32,814 nt of DNA from Hydrogenophaga sp. NFH-34 (GTDB lineage: Bacteria > Pseudomonadota > Gammaproteobacteria > Burkholderiales > Burkholderiaceae_C), in contig NZ_JACBGE010000037.1 of assembly GCF_021401345.1 (NCBI RefSeq), positions 1 through 32,814 of the forward strand, given 5' to 3'. The notes beneath the pieces were generated by a model that worked only from the letters and a program-made list of their open reading frames with translations, did not search any database and was not told where the DNA came from. How positions within the stretch are numbered: position 1 is the first letter of the stretch; every line of letters begins with the position of its first letter. The position numbers were made by a program, and so were the translations under genes. Shown piece by piece: positions 1 to 8,475 of this stretch.

Positions 1-1
1 G

Positions 2-97
2 GTCGCCTTGGTCGCTTGCATGCGCAAGCTGCTGACCACGCTCAATGCCATGGTCCGAACTGGCAAACCTTGGGACAAATCGCTTCACAGCGCTTGA
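2..97 (+). CDS. IS110-family transposase, C-terminal end (partial)
   Basis: Reading frame 2 is open from the window edge to a TGA at 95-97. It gives 31 residues containing ACMRKLLTTLNAMVR followed by TGKPWD. This matches the very conserved C-terminal helix of IS110-family (DEDD-type, bridge-RNA-guided) transposases, which end in a KLL..LNAM(V/I)R....W pattern. Only the tail is inside the window, so I cannot tell whether the element is intact or a remnant. The stop lies just 16 bases from the stop codon of the convergent LysR gene, so the right end of the element must fall within or very near that gap. The assignment rests on motif recognition of a short peptide. Confidence 0.72.
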   Translation, partial: VALVACMRKLLTTLNAMVRTGKPWDKSLHSA

Positions 98-113
98 CTT
101 CCAAGACGGTTAC

Positions 114-1133
114 TCAGTCGATGTGGTCCACCGTGTCGGGGTCGGGCACGTCGCCGATGGCCTGCCGCGTGCGCTCGGCCTCGCGCAGCAGCCAGTCGCA
201 GAAGGCCTTGACCTCGGGGCGCTGCGCGCTGCGCGGCGCCACCAGGAGCCAGTAGACCAGGGGCGAGTCCAGCCGGGCCCGGGGCAGCGGCTCGACCAGA
301 TCGCCGTTGGCCAGGCTCTCGGCCACCAGGGGCAGCCGCGCCAGCGCCACGCCCTGGCCGGTGAGCGCGGCCTGCACGATCTGGTTGGCGTAGTTGAAAT
401 AGAGCCAGCGCTTGGGGCTCAGGCGCGACCGCGTCTTGCCGCGCGCCGGGGCGGCTGGGGCGGGCGGGGTGTGCAGTTCCAGCCAGCGCTGCCAGGTCAG
501 CCATTCGAGGTGGCGCGTGCGGTGGGCGTCGCCGGCTTCGATGAGCGTGTGCCGCGCCAGGTCGTCCACCTTGTGCAGCGGCTGCTCGCGCAGCAGCCAG
601 GGGCTGGCCACGGGGGTGAGCTGTTCACCGAACAGCCGGATCGCGCCCGCGCTGATCGACTGCGGCACGGCGTAGCGCAATGCCAGGTCGACGTCGGCCG
701 TGGCCAGGTCCACCGCGGCGTCGGTGGCGTCGATGCGGATGTCGATGTCCGGGTGCTCGCGCTGGAAGGCTTCGAGGCGCGGAATCAGCCACATGGACGC
801 GAACGACGCCCAGGTGGTGATGGCCACGTTGCGGCGCCCGGCGCTCTGCCGGATCTGGCGCACCGCCGCATCAATCCGCTCCAGCGCCACGCCGGTGGCA
901 CGCAGCAACTGGGCCCCCGCGCTGGTGAGTTCCACGGCCCGGGTGTGGCGCAGGAACAGGGGCGTGCCGACCTCGTCCTCCAGCGCCTGGATCTGGCGGC
1001 TGACGGCGCTTTGTGTGAGGGACAGCTCCTCCGCCGCCGCGCGGAAGTTCAGGTGCCGGGCCACGGCGTCAAAGGCGCGCAGATGGCCGGCCGAGATCGG
1101 GCGGGTGCGGGGGTGGCTGGCGGGCAGCGACAT
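114..1133 (-). CDS. LysR-family transcriptional regulator (GcvA-like)
   Basis: A 339-residue LysR-type regulator. The N-terminal winged helix-turn-helix (about residues 17-75) has the classic AAEELSLTQSAVSRQIQALE pattern followed by GTPLFLRHTRAVELTSAG. The rest is the two-lobed periplasmic-binding-protein-like effector domain, with the GcvA-type features RLEAFQREHPDIDIRI and DVDLALRY. The protein is longer than most relatives (about 300 residues) because of a Pro/Ala/Arg-rich insert near residues 225-245 and an extended tail. The start is supported by GGAG seven bases upstream. The gene is divergent from a DUF2917 gene, and a T-N11-A palindrome (1151-1171) lies just before its start, suggesting autoregulation and control of the neighbour. 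The effector is unknown. Confidence 0.9.
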   Translation of the reverse strand: MSLPASHPRTRPISAGHLRAFDAVARHLNFRAAAEELSLTQSAVSRQIQALEDEVGTPLFLRHTRAVELTSAGAQLLRATGVALERIDAAVRQIRQSAGRRNVAITTWASFASMWLIPRLEAFQREHPDIDIRIDATDAAVDLATADVDLALRYAVPQSISAGAIRLFGEQLTPVASPWLLREQPLHKVDDLARHTLIEAGDAHRTRHLEWLTWQRWLELHTPPAPAAPARGKTRSRLSPKRWLYFNYANQIVQAALTGQGVALARLPLVAESLANGDLVEPLPRARLDSPLVYWLLVAPRSAQRPEVKAFCDWLLREAERTRQAIGDVPDPDTVDHID

Positions 1134-1150
1134 CGGGGGTCTCCGGCGGA

Positions 1151-1171
1151 TTGATGCGGAACTCGAATCAA
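1151..1171. promoter_or_regulatory. Candidate LysR-type operator (T-N11-A)
   Basis: TTGAT (1151-1155) and ATCAA (1167-1171) are perfect 5-base inverted arms separated by exactly 11 bases, the defining geometry of a LysR recognition site. It lies 18 bases before the LysR start codon, in the divergent spacer with the DUF2917 gene. The assignment is by pattern only. Confidence 0.55.
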
Positions 1172-1253
1172 TAGCTTATCGCCATTTCATTGGACGCGGC
1201 GCGCGCAGCGGGCGAAGATCGGTGCCATATTGATGCTGCCTGAGGAGTCTGTC

Positions 1254-1739
1254 ATGTCCACCGATCGTGTTGTTTCGTTGTCTGTTCCGGCCCACGCCCG
1301 CGCCGGTCAGTGGCGTCTGCATCCCGGGCATGCCATGACGCTGCGCCCGCAGAAGACGGCCCAGCTCCGCGTCCGCCACGGCCGGGTCTGGGTCACCTAC
1401 GCGGGGATCGAAGGGGTGGCGCCCGAGGCTGCGGGCGACCATTTCCTGGGCGTGGGCGATGTGCTCACCGTGCCGGCGGGTGCCCGCCTGGTGATGGAGC
1501 CGCTCGCCACGCCGGGCGATGCGTCGCCCGTCTGCTTCGACTGGCACGACAGTGCGCTCTCCGCCGCACCGGGGCGCTTCGCCCGCGAGGTCGGGGCACC
1601 GGCCCGCGATCTGGCGGCCGCGCTCGGACAGTCGGTGCAGGCACTGGCGCGTCTGCTGCGGGGGCTGGCCGGTTACGGCGATGTGCTGGTGGCCGGGCGC
1701 GGCCGCGTGCTGTCGCCGCTGGAATCGCTGCGTCCCTGA
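1254..1739 (+). CDS. DUF2917 domain-containing protein
   Basis: A 161-residue protein. The N-terminal half matches the DUF2917 pattern: a small beta-rich domain with LRVRHGRVWVTYAG, a DHFLGVGDVLTVPAGARLVMEP stretch (split here by function, a cupin-like hairpin) and ending in CFDWHD. In Burkholderiales these proteins are often divergent from LysR regulators, as here. The C-terminal 60 residues are Ala/Leu-rich and helical, without a recognisable domain. I chose the ATG at 1254 because AGGAG sits seven bases upstream; two earlier in-frame starts (1230, 1233) lack a ribosome-binding site. There is no signal peptide or membrane segment. Function is unknown. Confidence 0.8.
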   Translation: MSTDRVVSLSVPAHARAGQWRLHPGHAMTLRPQKTAQLRVRHGRVWVTYAGIEGVAPEAAGDHFLGVGDVLTVPAGARLVMEPLATPGDASPVCFDWHDSALSAAPGRFAREVGAPARDLAAALGQSVQALARLLRGLAGYGDVLVAGRGRVLSPLESLRP

Positions 1740-1758
1740 CGACCGGCTTTTTGCCGCT

Positions 1759-2136
1759 TCAGCGCGCCGCGGACCGCCGGGTTCGGCGCGGCGGGGTGCT
1801 GCGCGCTGCCACGGCGGCCTGCAGCGCCAGCCGCGCCCAGGGCGCCATCAGCGCGGGCGATTCCAGCGCCTCGTCAGGGGGCGTGTGGTAGTGCAGCCGC
1901 AGGGTCTTGCCCTTGGCCTCGTAGGCAAAGGGGCGGGCACCCGCCGCCAGCCAGGTGGGCTCGGTGTCGGCGTTGGTCTTGAGAAACAGCGTGTCCCAGG
2001 CGATGATGCCCACGTTCATGCCGTCCACCGACAGCCCGTAGCCGCCGAACATGCGCGTGGCCTTGCACGGCCCCAGGCAGGCCAGCAGTTCGCAGGCGTG
2101 CAGCGCGAAGGGGTCGGTGACGGGGCGGGTGGCCAT
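1759..2136 (-). CDS. TfoX/Sxy N-terminal domain protein
   Basis: A 125-residue protein that matches the TfoX N-terminal domain almost end to end. It has ACELLACLGPCKATRMFGG near the start, then GLSVDGMNVGIIAWDTLFLK, and a C-terminal FAYEAKGKTLRLHYHTPPDE. The family is named for the Haemophilus competence regulator TfoX, but single-domain members in Burkholderiales are mostly uncharacterised, so a role in competence is not implied. The last 20 residues are an Arg/Ser/Thr-rich basic tail. The start at 2136 fits the family's usual N-terminus; an in-frame GTG at 2160 would add eight residues. Neither start has a clear ribosome-binding site. It is divergent from the TetR gene. Confidence 0.82.
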   Translation of the reverse strand: MATRPVTDPFALHACELLACLGPCKATRMFGGYGLSVDGMNVGIIAWDTLFLKTNADTEPTWLAAGARPFAYEAKGKTLRLHYHTPPDEALESPALMAPWARLALQAAVAARSTPPRRTRRSAAR

Positions 2137-2284
2137 GCGGACATCGTAGCCGGCCCGCACATCGCATGCCAGCAGAGACGGGGGGCAAGTCTCTTCCAGT
2201 CAGGGCACGTGGGGGCCTGCTGCGCCGGACCGGCCAGCGCCGCGCCCTTCAGGGGTGACACCACTGGTGGCGCAGGGGTGGACA

Positions 2285-2890
2285 ATGCCCCTCATGGCCC
2301 GCCCCAAATCCGCCTTTCACGACCTCAAGCGCGACGAAATCCTGGACGTCGCCGCCCAGTGCTTCGCCCGGCAGAGCTTCCCGGCGGCCAGCATGAACGA
2401 CATCGCCACCGCCTGCGGCACCAGCAAGGCCCGGCTCTACCACTATTACGAGAGCAAGGAAGCGATCCTGTTCGACCTGCTCGACCGCTACACCCAGCGG
2501 CTGCTGGCGCTGATCGGTGAGGCCGAAGCGCGTGCCCAGCGCAAGAACCTGAACGAACGCGATGCCCTGCACGAGCTGGTGCGGGCCTTTCTGGCCGAAT
2601 ACGAAACCTCGGCCACGCGCCACGTGGCGCTGCTGTCGGACACCAAGTTCCTGGGTGAGGTGCAGCGCGAGCTGATTCTCAACCGGCAGCGCGATGTGGT
2701 GGCGGCGTTCACCCGCTTCCTGCGCCGGGCCTACCCGCAGCGGGTCACGCCGGTCAACCAGACCGCGCTGACCATGATGCTGTTCGGCATGATCAACTGG
2801 ACCTTCACCTGGTTGCGGCCCGGCGGCGAGATGAGCTACAGCGCCTTTGCCGAAGAAGTGGTCACGCTGCTGGAAAAAGGCCTGGGCTGA
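2285..2890 (+). CDS. TetR/AcrR-family transcriptional regulator
   Basis: A 201-residue TetR-family repressor. The N-terminal helix-turn-helix domain (about residues 15-65) shows ILDVAAQCFARQSF, then SMNDIATACGTSKARLYHYY, followed by ESKEAILFDLLDRY, the family signature. The helical C-terminal ligand domain includes ATRHVALLSDTKFL and GMINWTFTWLRPGGEMSY, as in regulators of fatty-acid or aromatic catabolism, but the ligand is not predictable. The start at 2285 has AGGGG eight bases upstream; an ATG at 2294 (MARPKSAF) is the alternative. It is followed after about 110 bases by the co-directional MBL-fold gene, whose promoter region carries an AT-rich palindrome, so that gene is its likely target. 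Confidence 0.88.
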   Translation: MPLMARPKSAFHDLKRDEILDVAAQCFARQSFPAASMNDIATACGTSKARLYHYYESKEAILFDLLDRYTQRLLALIGEAEARAQRKNLNERDALHELVRAFLAEYETSATRHVALLSDTKFLGEVQRELILNRQRDVVAAFTRFLRRAYPQRVTPVNQTALTMMLFGMINWTFTWLRPGGEMSYSAFAEEVVTLLEKGLG

Positions 2891-2927
2891 GCGGCGGAAC
2901 GGGCCTGTGCGCCACAGGGTTATTGTT

Positions 2928-2946
2928 TACCCATTCGTAATGAATT
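2928..2946. promoter_or_regulatory. Palindromic AT-rich element, possible TetR operator
   Basis: The spacer between the TetR gene and the MBL gene changes abruptly to AT-rich sequence. Two nested inverted repeats are visible: TTAC/GTAA (2928-2931, 2938-2941) and ATTC/GAAT (2934-2937, 2943-2946). A possible -10 (TAAAAT, 2957-2962) follows. A TetR-family site is plausible, but the arms are short. Confidence 0.35.
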
Positions 2947-3001
2947 TCGATTAAGTAAAATAATCCGCATCAGTCCTTGCTACCCCACCTGGAGACACCC
3001 C

Positions 3002-3982
3002 ATGAGCAAAGCCTTCGCTTCCCAGGCCGACCTGGCCGACAAAAAGATCACCTTCGAACAGCTCAGCGCGCATTGCTGGGCCTACACCGCCGAAGGCGAC
3101 CCCAATTCGGGCGTGATCATCGGTGACCAGTACATCATGGTCAGCGACGCCACGGCCACGCCCGCCATGGCGCAGGACCTGATCGCCAAGATCCGCACCG
3201 TCAGCGACAAGCCCATCAAATACGTGCTGCTCACGCACTACCACGCCGTGCGCGTGCTGGGCGCGAGCGCCTACAAGGCCGAAGGCGCGACCGAAATCAT
3301 CGCCAGCCGCGGCACCTACGAACTGATCGTCGAGCGCGGTGCGCAGGACATGCAAAGCGAGATGGAGCGCTTCCCGCGCCTGTTCCGCGGCGCCGATTCC
3401 GTTCCTGGCCTGACCTGGCCGACCCTGGTGATCGGCGACGGCCAGCCTGGCCGTCAGGGCACGCTGGAGGTGGACCTGGGTGGCGTGAAGGTGCAGATCT
3501 GGCACCCGGGCCAGGGCCACACGCGCGGCGACACCATCGCCTGGGTGGAGGCAGAGAAGGTGCTGTTCAGCGGTGACCTGGTGGAATACGAAGCCGGCGT
3601 CTACACCGGTGACGCCCAGCTCGAAGAATGGCCCGCCACGCTCGAAGCGCTGCGCGCCCTCAACGCCGAGTTCATCGTGCCGGGCCGCGGTGAAGCCATG
3701 AAGGGCAACGCCGACGTCAACAAGGCGCTCGACTACACCCAGCGCTGGGTCACCACGCTGTTCCAGGCCGGCAAGGAAGCCGCTGCCGCGGGCATGGACC
3801 TCAAGGCCGCCATGGCCCATACGCGCAAGAGCATGGATCCGGTGTTCGGCCATGTGTTCATCTACGAACACTGCCTGCCGTTCGATGTGAGCCGGGCGTA
3901 CGACGAAGCCCAGGGCATCAAGAACCCGCGCATCTGGACGGCCGAGCGCGACAAGGAGATGTGGGCGGCGCTGCAGAGCTGA
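3002..3982 (+). CDS. MBL-fold metallo-hydrolase-like protein with incomplete metal site
   Basis: A 326-residue protein of the metallo-beta-lactamase fold. The first motif, normally HxHxDH, reads H79-Y-H81-A-V-R84, so the Asp and third His are missing. The second motif is intact (G-H173-T-R-G-D), and so is the bridging Asp (S-G-D192). The last motif, normally PGHG, is P-G-R229-G. The ligands of one metal position (H79, H81, H173, with D192) are therefore kept and those of the other are lost, which suggests a mononuclear enzyme or a non-hydrolytic role. There is no signal peptide, so it is probably cytosolic. GGAG lies upstream of the chosen start. It is co-directional with the TetR gene and convergent with chrA. 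Substrate unknown. Confidence 0.85.
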   Translation: MSKAFASQADLADKKITFEQLSAHCWAYTAEGDPNSGVIIGDQYIMVSDATATPAMAQDLIAKIRTVSDKPIKYVLLTHYHAVRVLGASAYKAEGATEIIASRGTYELIVERGAQDMQSEMERFPRLFRGADSVPGLTWPTLVIGDGQPGRQGTLEVDLGGVKVQIWHPGQGHTRGDTIAWVEAEKVLFSGDLVEYEAGVYTGDAQLEEWPATLEALRALNAEFIVPGRGEAMKGNADVNKALDYTQRWVTTLFQAGKEAAAAGMDLKAAMAHTRKSMDPVFGHVFIYEHCLPFDVSRAYDEAQGIKNPRIWTAERDKEMWAALQS

Positions 3983-4003
3983 TGCCCGGCAGCGGCGGGC
4001 GCT

Positions 4004-5350
4004 TCAGGCCAGCCGCTGCAGCAGCCCGAGCAGGGCGCAGACGCCGATCACCTCGATCACGCCGCGCCGGAACCGGATGAGGGCCAGCGCGGCGCCCAGC
4101 GCCAGCGCCATGGCCGCCAGATCGGGCGGCCCCGACACGCCCTGGGGCCAGAACACGTGGCCCGCAAACAGCAGCGCCAGGCTGGCGATGACGCCCACCA
4201 CGGCGGCGCTGATGCCCGCCAGTGGCGCGGCAAAACCCAGGCGCCCGTGTGTGGACTCCACCAGCGGGCCTCCTGCCAGGATGAACAGGAACGACGGCAG
4301 GAAGGTGAACCAGGTCACCAGCAGGGCGGCCAGCGCGCCCGCCAGGAACAGGTGCTCGGGCCCGAGCAGGGCCTTGCCGTAACCGCCCACGAACCCCACG
4401 AACGCCACCACCATGATCAGCGGGCCGGGCGTGGTTTCGCCCAGTGCCAGCCCGTCCATGACCTGCACCGGCGTGAGCCAGTTGTACTGCGCCACCGCGC
4501 CCTGCACCACATAGGGCAGGGCGGCGTAGGCTCCCCCGAAACTCATGAACGCCGCCTTGGTGAAGAACCAGGCCATTTGCGTGTAGTCGTGCTGCCAGCC
4601 CAGCACGGCCGTGAGCAGGCCCATGGGCAAGCCCCAGAGCAGGGAGCCGGCGGCCAGAACCCGGGCCAGCCCCCCCAGGTGAAAGCGGGCGTGCGGCGGG
4701 GGTGGCGTGTGGTCGTCGATCAGTGCCGCTGGCGCTGCGGGGGCCGGGGCAGCCGCGTGCGGCGTCGGCCCGCCGGGCAGGAAGGCTGCGGGCGCCAGGC
4801 GCCCGCCGATCCACCCGGCCAGGCCGGCGGCCAGCACGATCACCGGAAAAGGCAGCCGGAACACCGCCAGCCCCAGAAAGGCGGCCAGGGCCAGGCCCCA
4901 CAGCCAGCGGTTGCGCAGCGTGCGGCCCCCCAGGCGCAGCGCGGCCTGCAGCACGATGGCGGTCACAGCGGGCTTGATCCCGTCGAACACGCCCGCCACC
5001 CAGGGCTGGTCGCCGAAGGCCAGATAAACCCACGACAGCCCGGTGAGTAGCAGCAGCGACGGCAGCACGAACAACACCCCAGCCCACACACCGCCCCAGG
5101 TGCGGTGCATCAGCCAGCCCAGGTAGGTGGCCAGTTGCTGGGCTTCCGGTCCGGGCAGCAGCAGGCAGTAGTTGAGCGCGTGCAAAAAGCGCTTTTCCGA
5201 CATCCATCGGCGCTGCACCACCAGGTCGTGGTGCATCAGCGCGATCTGGCCGGCCGGTCCCCCAAAGCTGATGAAGCCCAGGCGCAGCCAGTAGCGCAGG
5301 GCCTGCGAAAGCGGCACTGGCGGCGGGGTGTCGGAAGGGGCAGGGTTCAT
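4004..5350 (-). CDS. chrA: Chromate transporter, ChrA family (two-domain)
   Basis: A 448-residue inner-membrane protein with two homologous CHR domains, as in long-chain ChrA efflux pumps. The first half has LGFISFGGPAGQIALMHHD, then RRWMSEKRFLHALNYCLLLP and GPEAQQLATYLGWLMH. The second half repeats the pattern with AAFMSFGGAYAALPYV, GLALGETTPGPLIMVV and FVGFVGGYGKALLG. The halves are joined by a Pro/Ala-rich cytosolic linker (about residues 185-215). ChrA expels chromate driven by the membrane potential; some homologues serve other oxyanions, so substrate is inferred. No ChrB regulator is nearby. It is convergent with the MBL gene (21-base gap) and divergent from an anion-transporter gene, so oxyanion handling is a loose common theme. 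Confidence 0.9.
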   Translation of the reverse strand: MNPAPSDTPPPVPLSQALRYWLRLGFISFGGPAGQIALMHHDLVVQRRWMSEKRFLHALNYCLLLPGPEAQQLATYLGWLMHRTWGGVWAGVLFVLPSLLLLTGLSWVYLAFGDQPWVAGVFDGIKPAVTAIVLQAALRLGGRTLRNRWLWGLALAAFLGLAVFRLPFPVIVLAAGLAGWIGGRLAPAAFLPGGPTPHAAAPAPAAPAALIDDHTPPPPHARFHLGGLARVLAAGSLLWGLPMGLLTAVLGWQHDYTQMAWFFTKAAFMSFGGAYAALPYVVQGAVAQYNWLTPVQVMDGLALGETTPGPLIMVVAFVGFVGGYGKALLGPEHLFLAGALAALLVTWFTFLPSFLFILAGGPLVESTHGRLGFAAPLAGISAAVVGVIASLALLFAGHVFWPQGVSGPPDLAAMALALGAALALIRFRRGVIEVIGVCALLGLLQRLA

Positions 5351-5470
5351 GGTGATCGGGTGGACGGTGCGGCATCTTATCGGCGCCCTGTGTCAGCGGC
5401 ATGGCGGGCGCTGGGGCCGTCGCGCTTGCCGGACAATGCGGGTCCCTTTACCCCGTTCCTGACGCGGCCC

Positions 5471-6739
5471 ATGAACCTGCCCGAATCCCTGGTCACCCAT
5501 CCGCCCACCGACTGGGGGGTGGTGGCTGTTTTCGCCATCGTCTATCTCGGCATGTTCCTGGGGGGGCTGCCGCGTCTGCGGCTGGACCGCTCCGGCGTGG
5601 CACTGCTGGGCGCCATTGCCGTGATCGCCATCACCGGCGAAGGCGTGGAGATGGCCGCGCGCGCGGTCGACGTGCCCACCATCGTGCTGCTGTTCGCCTT
5701 CATGGTGGTGTCGGCGCAGATGCGCCTGGGCGGCTTCTACACCGAAGTCACCCGCCGTGTGGGCGCCTTGCCGCTGTCGCGCCGCGGGTTGCTGGCGGCG
5801 ATCATCGTGGTCGCGGCCGGCCTCTCGGCCGTGTTCTCCAACGACGTGATCTGCCTGGCCATGACACCCGTGGTCGCGCGGCTGTGCCTGCAACGCGGTC
5901 TCAATCCGCTGCCCTTTCTCATCGGGCTGGCGTGTGCGGCCAACATCGGCTCGGCCGCCACGCTCATCGGCAACCCGCAGAACATGCTGATCGGGTCGGT
6001 GCTGAAACTGCACTTCGGCGACTTCGTGCGCCAGGCGCTGCTGCCGGTGGGCGTGAGCCTGGGGCTGCTCTGGGCCTGGCTGGCCTTTGGGCCGGGCGCA
6101 CGCAGCGGTGCCCCCGAGCTGGCGCGGCCGCTGGCGGTGCCGGTGGCGCCCCTGGCCGAAGAGCCGCCCTACGACCGCTGGCAGACCGTCAAGGGTCTGA
6201 GCGTCGCGCTGGCGCTGATGGGGGTGTTCCTGTTCACCGACTGGCCGCGCGACGTGGCCGCGCTGGTCGGGGCCGCGCTGCTGCTGCTCAGCCGGCGTCT
6301 GCATTCGGCCGACGTCATGGGTTTCGTCGACTGGCAACTGCTGCTGCTGCTCTTCATCGGCCTGTTCGTCGTGAATCACGCCTTCCAGGACACCGGCCTG
6401 GCGGGCGAGGCCGTGGCCTGGCTGGCGGCGCACGGCGTGCACCTGAGCGATCCGGGCGCGTTGCTGGTGGCCAGCGCGGCGCTGTCGAATCTGGTCTCCA
6501 ACGTGCCCGCCGTGATGCTGCTGCTGCCGCATCTGGGCGGCGACCCGCAGCAAAGCGGCGTGCTGCTGGCGCTGGCCAGCACTTTTGCCGGCAACCTGCT
6601 GCTGGTCGGCTCGATCGCCAACCTGATCGTGGCCGACCTCGCCGCCCGCGAAGGCATCACGCTCGACTGGCGCCGCCACGCGCTGGTGGCGATGCCCGTG
6701 ACGCTGCTGTCGCTCGCGGTGCTCTGGTTCAGCTGGTGA
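5471..6739 (+). CDS. ArsB/NhaD/SLC13-type anion transporter
   Basis: A 422-residue polytopic membrane protein of the ion-transporter superfamily. Two re-entrant signature regions are visible: VFSNDVICLAMTPVV with ANIGSAATLIGNPQNMLIGS in the first half, and ALSNLVSNVPAVMLLLP with AGNLLLVGSIANLIVAD in the second. These are the SNxxSN(V/D) and GNPQN patterns of ArsB, NhaD and citrate/sulfate carriers. A soluble loop around residues 200-235 separates the halves. Start 5471 gives an N-terminus directly before the first membrane segment; the open frame extends upstream but has no transporter-like sequence there. Substrate (arsenite, dicarboxylate, sulfate or Na+/H+) cannot be decided from sequence. 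Neighbouring chrA is divergent. Confidence 0.82.
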   Translation: MNLPESLVTHPPTDWGVVAVFAIVYLGMFLGGLPRLRLDRSGVALLGAIAVIAITGEGVEMAARAVDVPTIVLLFAFMVVSAQMRLGGFYTEVTRRVGALPLSRRGLLAAIIVVAAGLSAVFSNDVICLAMTPVVARLCLQRGLNPLPFLIGLACAANIGSAATLIGNPQNMLIGSVLKLHFGDFVRQALLPVGVSLGLLWAWLAFGPGARSGAPELARPLAVPVAPLAEEPPYDRWQTVKGLSVALALMGVFLFTDWPRDVAALVGAALLLLSRRLHSADVMGFVDWQLLLLLFIGLFVVNHAFQDTGLAGEAVAWLAAHGVHLSDPGALLVASAALSNLVSNVPAVMLLLPHLGGDPQQSGVLLALASTFAGNLLLVGSIANLIVADLAAREGITLDWRRHALVAMPVTLLSLAVLWFSW

Positions 6740-6767
6740 GCCTGTCAAGGCGACTTGGGGCGCGTTC

Positions 6768-6795
6768 TGGATGCCCGCTTTCGCGGGCATGACGG
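6768..6795 (+). repeat. Short interspersed hairpin repeat, copy 1
   Basis: A 28-base unit begins TGGATGCCCGC and ends GCGGGCATGACGG. The core forms a perfect 8-base-pair stem (6771-6778 with 6783-6790) and a 4-base loop. It lies between the convergent anion-transporter and ABC ATPase genes, where it could end or stabilise transcripts. Two relatives occur at 8378-8405 and 8427-8454. Confidence 0.8.
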
Positions 6796-6836
6796 TAGGG
6801 CTCGGGGGCCCTTCGCCGGCTTGACGGTGCGGAGCC

Positions 6837-7601
<765 letters not shown>

Positions 7602-7668
7602 GGCTGAGGTGCGCGTGGCGCGCCGGAGAGGATAAGACGGGGGGAAGCCGCGAAGCGGCGCAGGGGGT

Positions 7669-8310
7669 TCATCGTGTCTTCCGCTCCAGGAACTTGGCGT
7701 AGAGGCTGATGGGGTAACACAGCACGAAGTACATCAGCGCCACGCAGGCGAAGACGGTGAAAGGCGCGTAGGTGACGTTGGAGATCATGTTGCCGGCGCG
7801 CGTGAGTTCGACGAAACCCACCACCGACGCCAGGGCCGTGCCCTTGATCACCTGCACCAGGAAGCCAACGGTGGGCGGGATGGCGATGCGCAGCGCTTGC
7901 GGAAAGATCACGTGCTGCAACTGTTCGCCGAAGTTCATCGCCAGGCTTTGCGCGGCTTCCCACTGGCCTTTGGGAATGGCGGCCACGCAGCCGCGCCAGA
8001 TTTCGGTGAGGAAGGCGCTGGTGTAGAGCGTGAGCGCCAGCGTCACCGACACCCAGGGCGAGACGTTGATGCCGAACAGCCCGATGCCGAAGTAGGCCAG
8101 GAACAGCTGCATCAGCAGCGGCGTGCCCTGAAAGACCTGGACATAGCCGGCGACGAAGCGCTCGGCCCCCGGCAGGCGCGCGATGCGGGCGATCAGCAGC
8201 AGCAGGCCGACCAGGCCGCCGCCCACGAAGGCGATGAGCGAGAGCACCACCGTCCAGCGCGCGGCCAGCAGCAGGTTGCGGACGATGTCCCAGAGCGTGA
8301 AGTCAACCAT
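7669..8310 (-). CDS. Amino-acid ABC transporter permease (first of two)
   Basis: A 213-residue inner-membrane permease of the HisMQ/GlnP type. It begins with a membrane segment in TVVLSLIAFVGGGLVGLLLL and has VQVFQGTPLLMQLFLAYFG, the family's conserved R/QGTP segment. The cytoplasmic EAA loop is GQWEAAQSLAMNFGEQLQH followed by VIFPQALRIAIPP, which docks on the ATPase. About five membrane segments are expected. It should pair with the other permease (8476-9138) as a heterodimeric channel. A 165-base spacer with an inverted repeat doublet separates the two genes, which is unusually long for this operon type. Confidence 0.92.
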   Translation of the reverse strand: MVDFTLWDIVRNLLLAARWTVVLSLIAFVGGGLVGLLLLIARIARLPGAERFVAGYVQVFQGTPLLMQLFLAYFGIGLFGINVSPWVSVTLALTLYTSAFLTEIWRGCVAAIPKGQWEAAQSLAMNFGEQLQHVIFPQALRIAIPPTVGFLVQVIKGTALASVVGFVELTRAGNMISNVTYAPFTVFACVALMYFVLCYPISLYAKFLERKTR

Positions 8311-8377
8311 GGGGTGTTTCTTTCAGGTTTGCGCGAAGCCCCCGCTCAGCCCTCTCCACCGGCCTGTGACGCAGGGG

Positions 8378-8405
8378 GCCGTCCTGCCCGCGAAGGCGGG
8401 CATCC
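8378..8405 (-). repeat. Short interspersed hairpin repeat, copy 2 (inverted)
   Basis: Read on the minus strand this is TGGATGCCCGCC followed by TTCGCGGGCAGGACGG. It is the same 28-base unit as at 6768-6795 with two or three changes. Its own hairpin is kept. It is the left arm of an inverted doublet with copy 3. Confidence 0.75.
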
Positions 8406-8426
8406 AGGGCATGGCTTTGGTGGTGC

Positions 8427-8454
8427 TGGATGCCCGCCTGCGCGAGCATGACGG
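8427..8454 (+). repeat. Short interspersed hairpin repeat, copy 3
   Basis: The unit starts TGGATGCCCGCC and ends GCGAGCATGACGG. It matches copy 1 with a few changes and lies 21 bases from copy 2 in the opposite direction. The pair can fold into a long hairpin in the spacer between the two permease genes. Confidence 0.75.
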
Positions 8455-8475
8455 CGGTGTGGAGCGGCATCGCGG

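Noticed and set aside
2259..2269. Palindrome CACCACTGGTG upstream of the TetR gene as an operator
   Set aside because: Only five-base arms in GC-rich sequence; too likely by chance to be listed as a site.
8311..8475. CRISPR-like array in the permease spacer
   Set aside because: Only two inverted copies of a hairpin repeat are present; there are no regular direct repeats with spacers.
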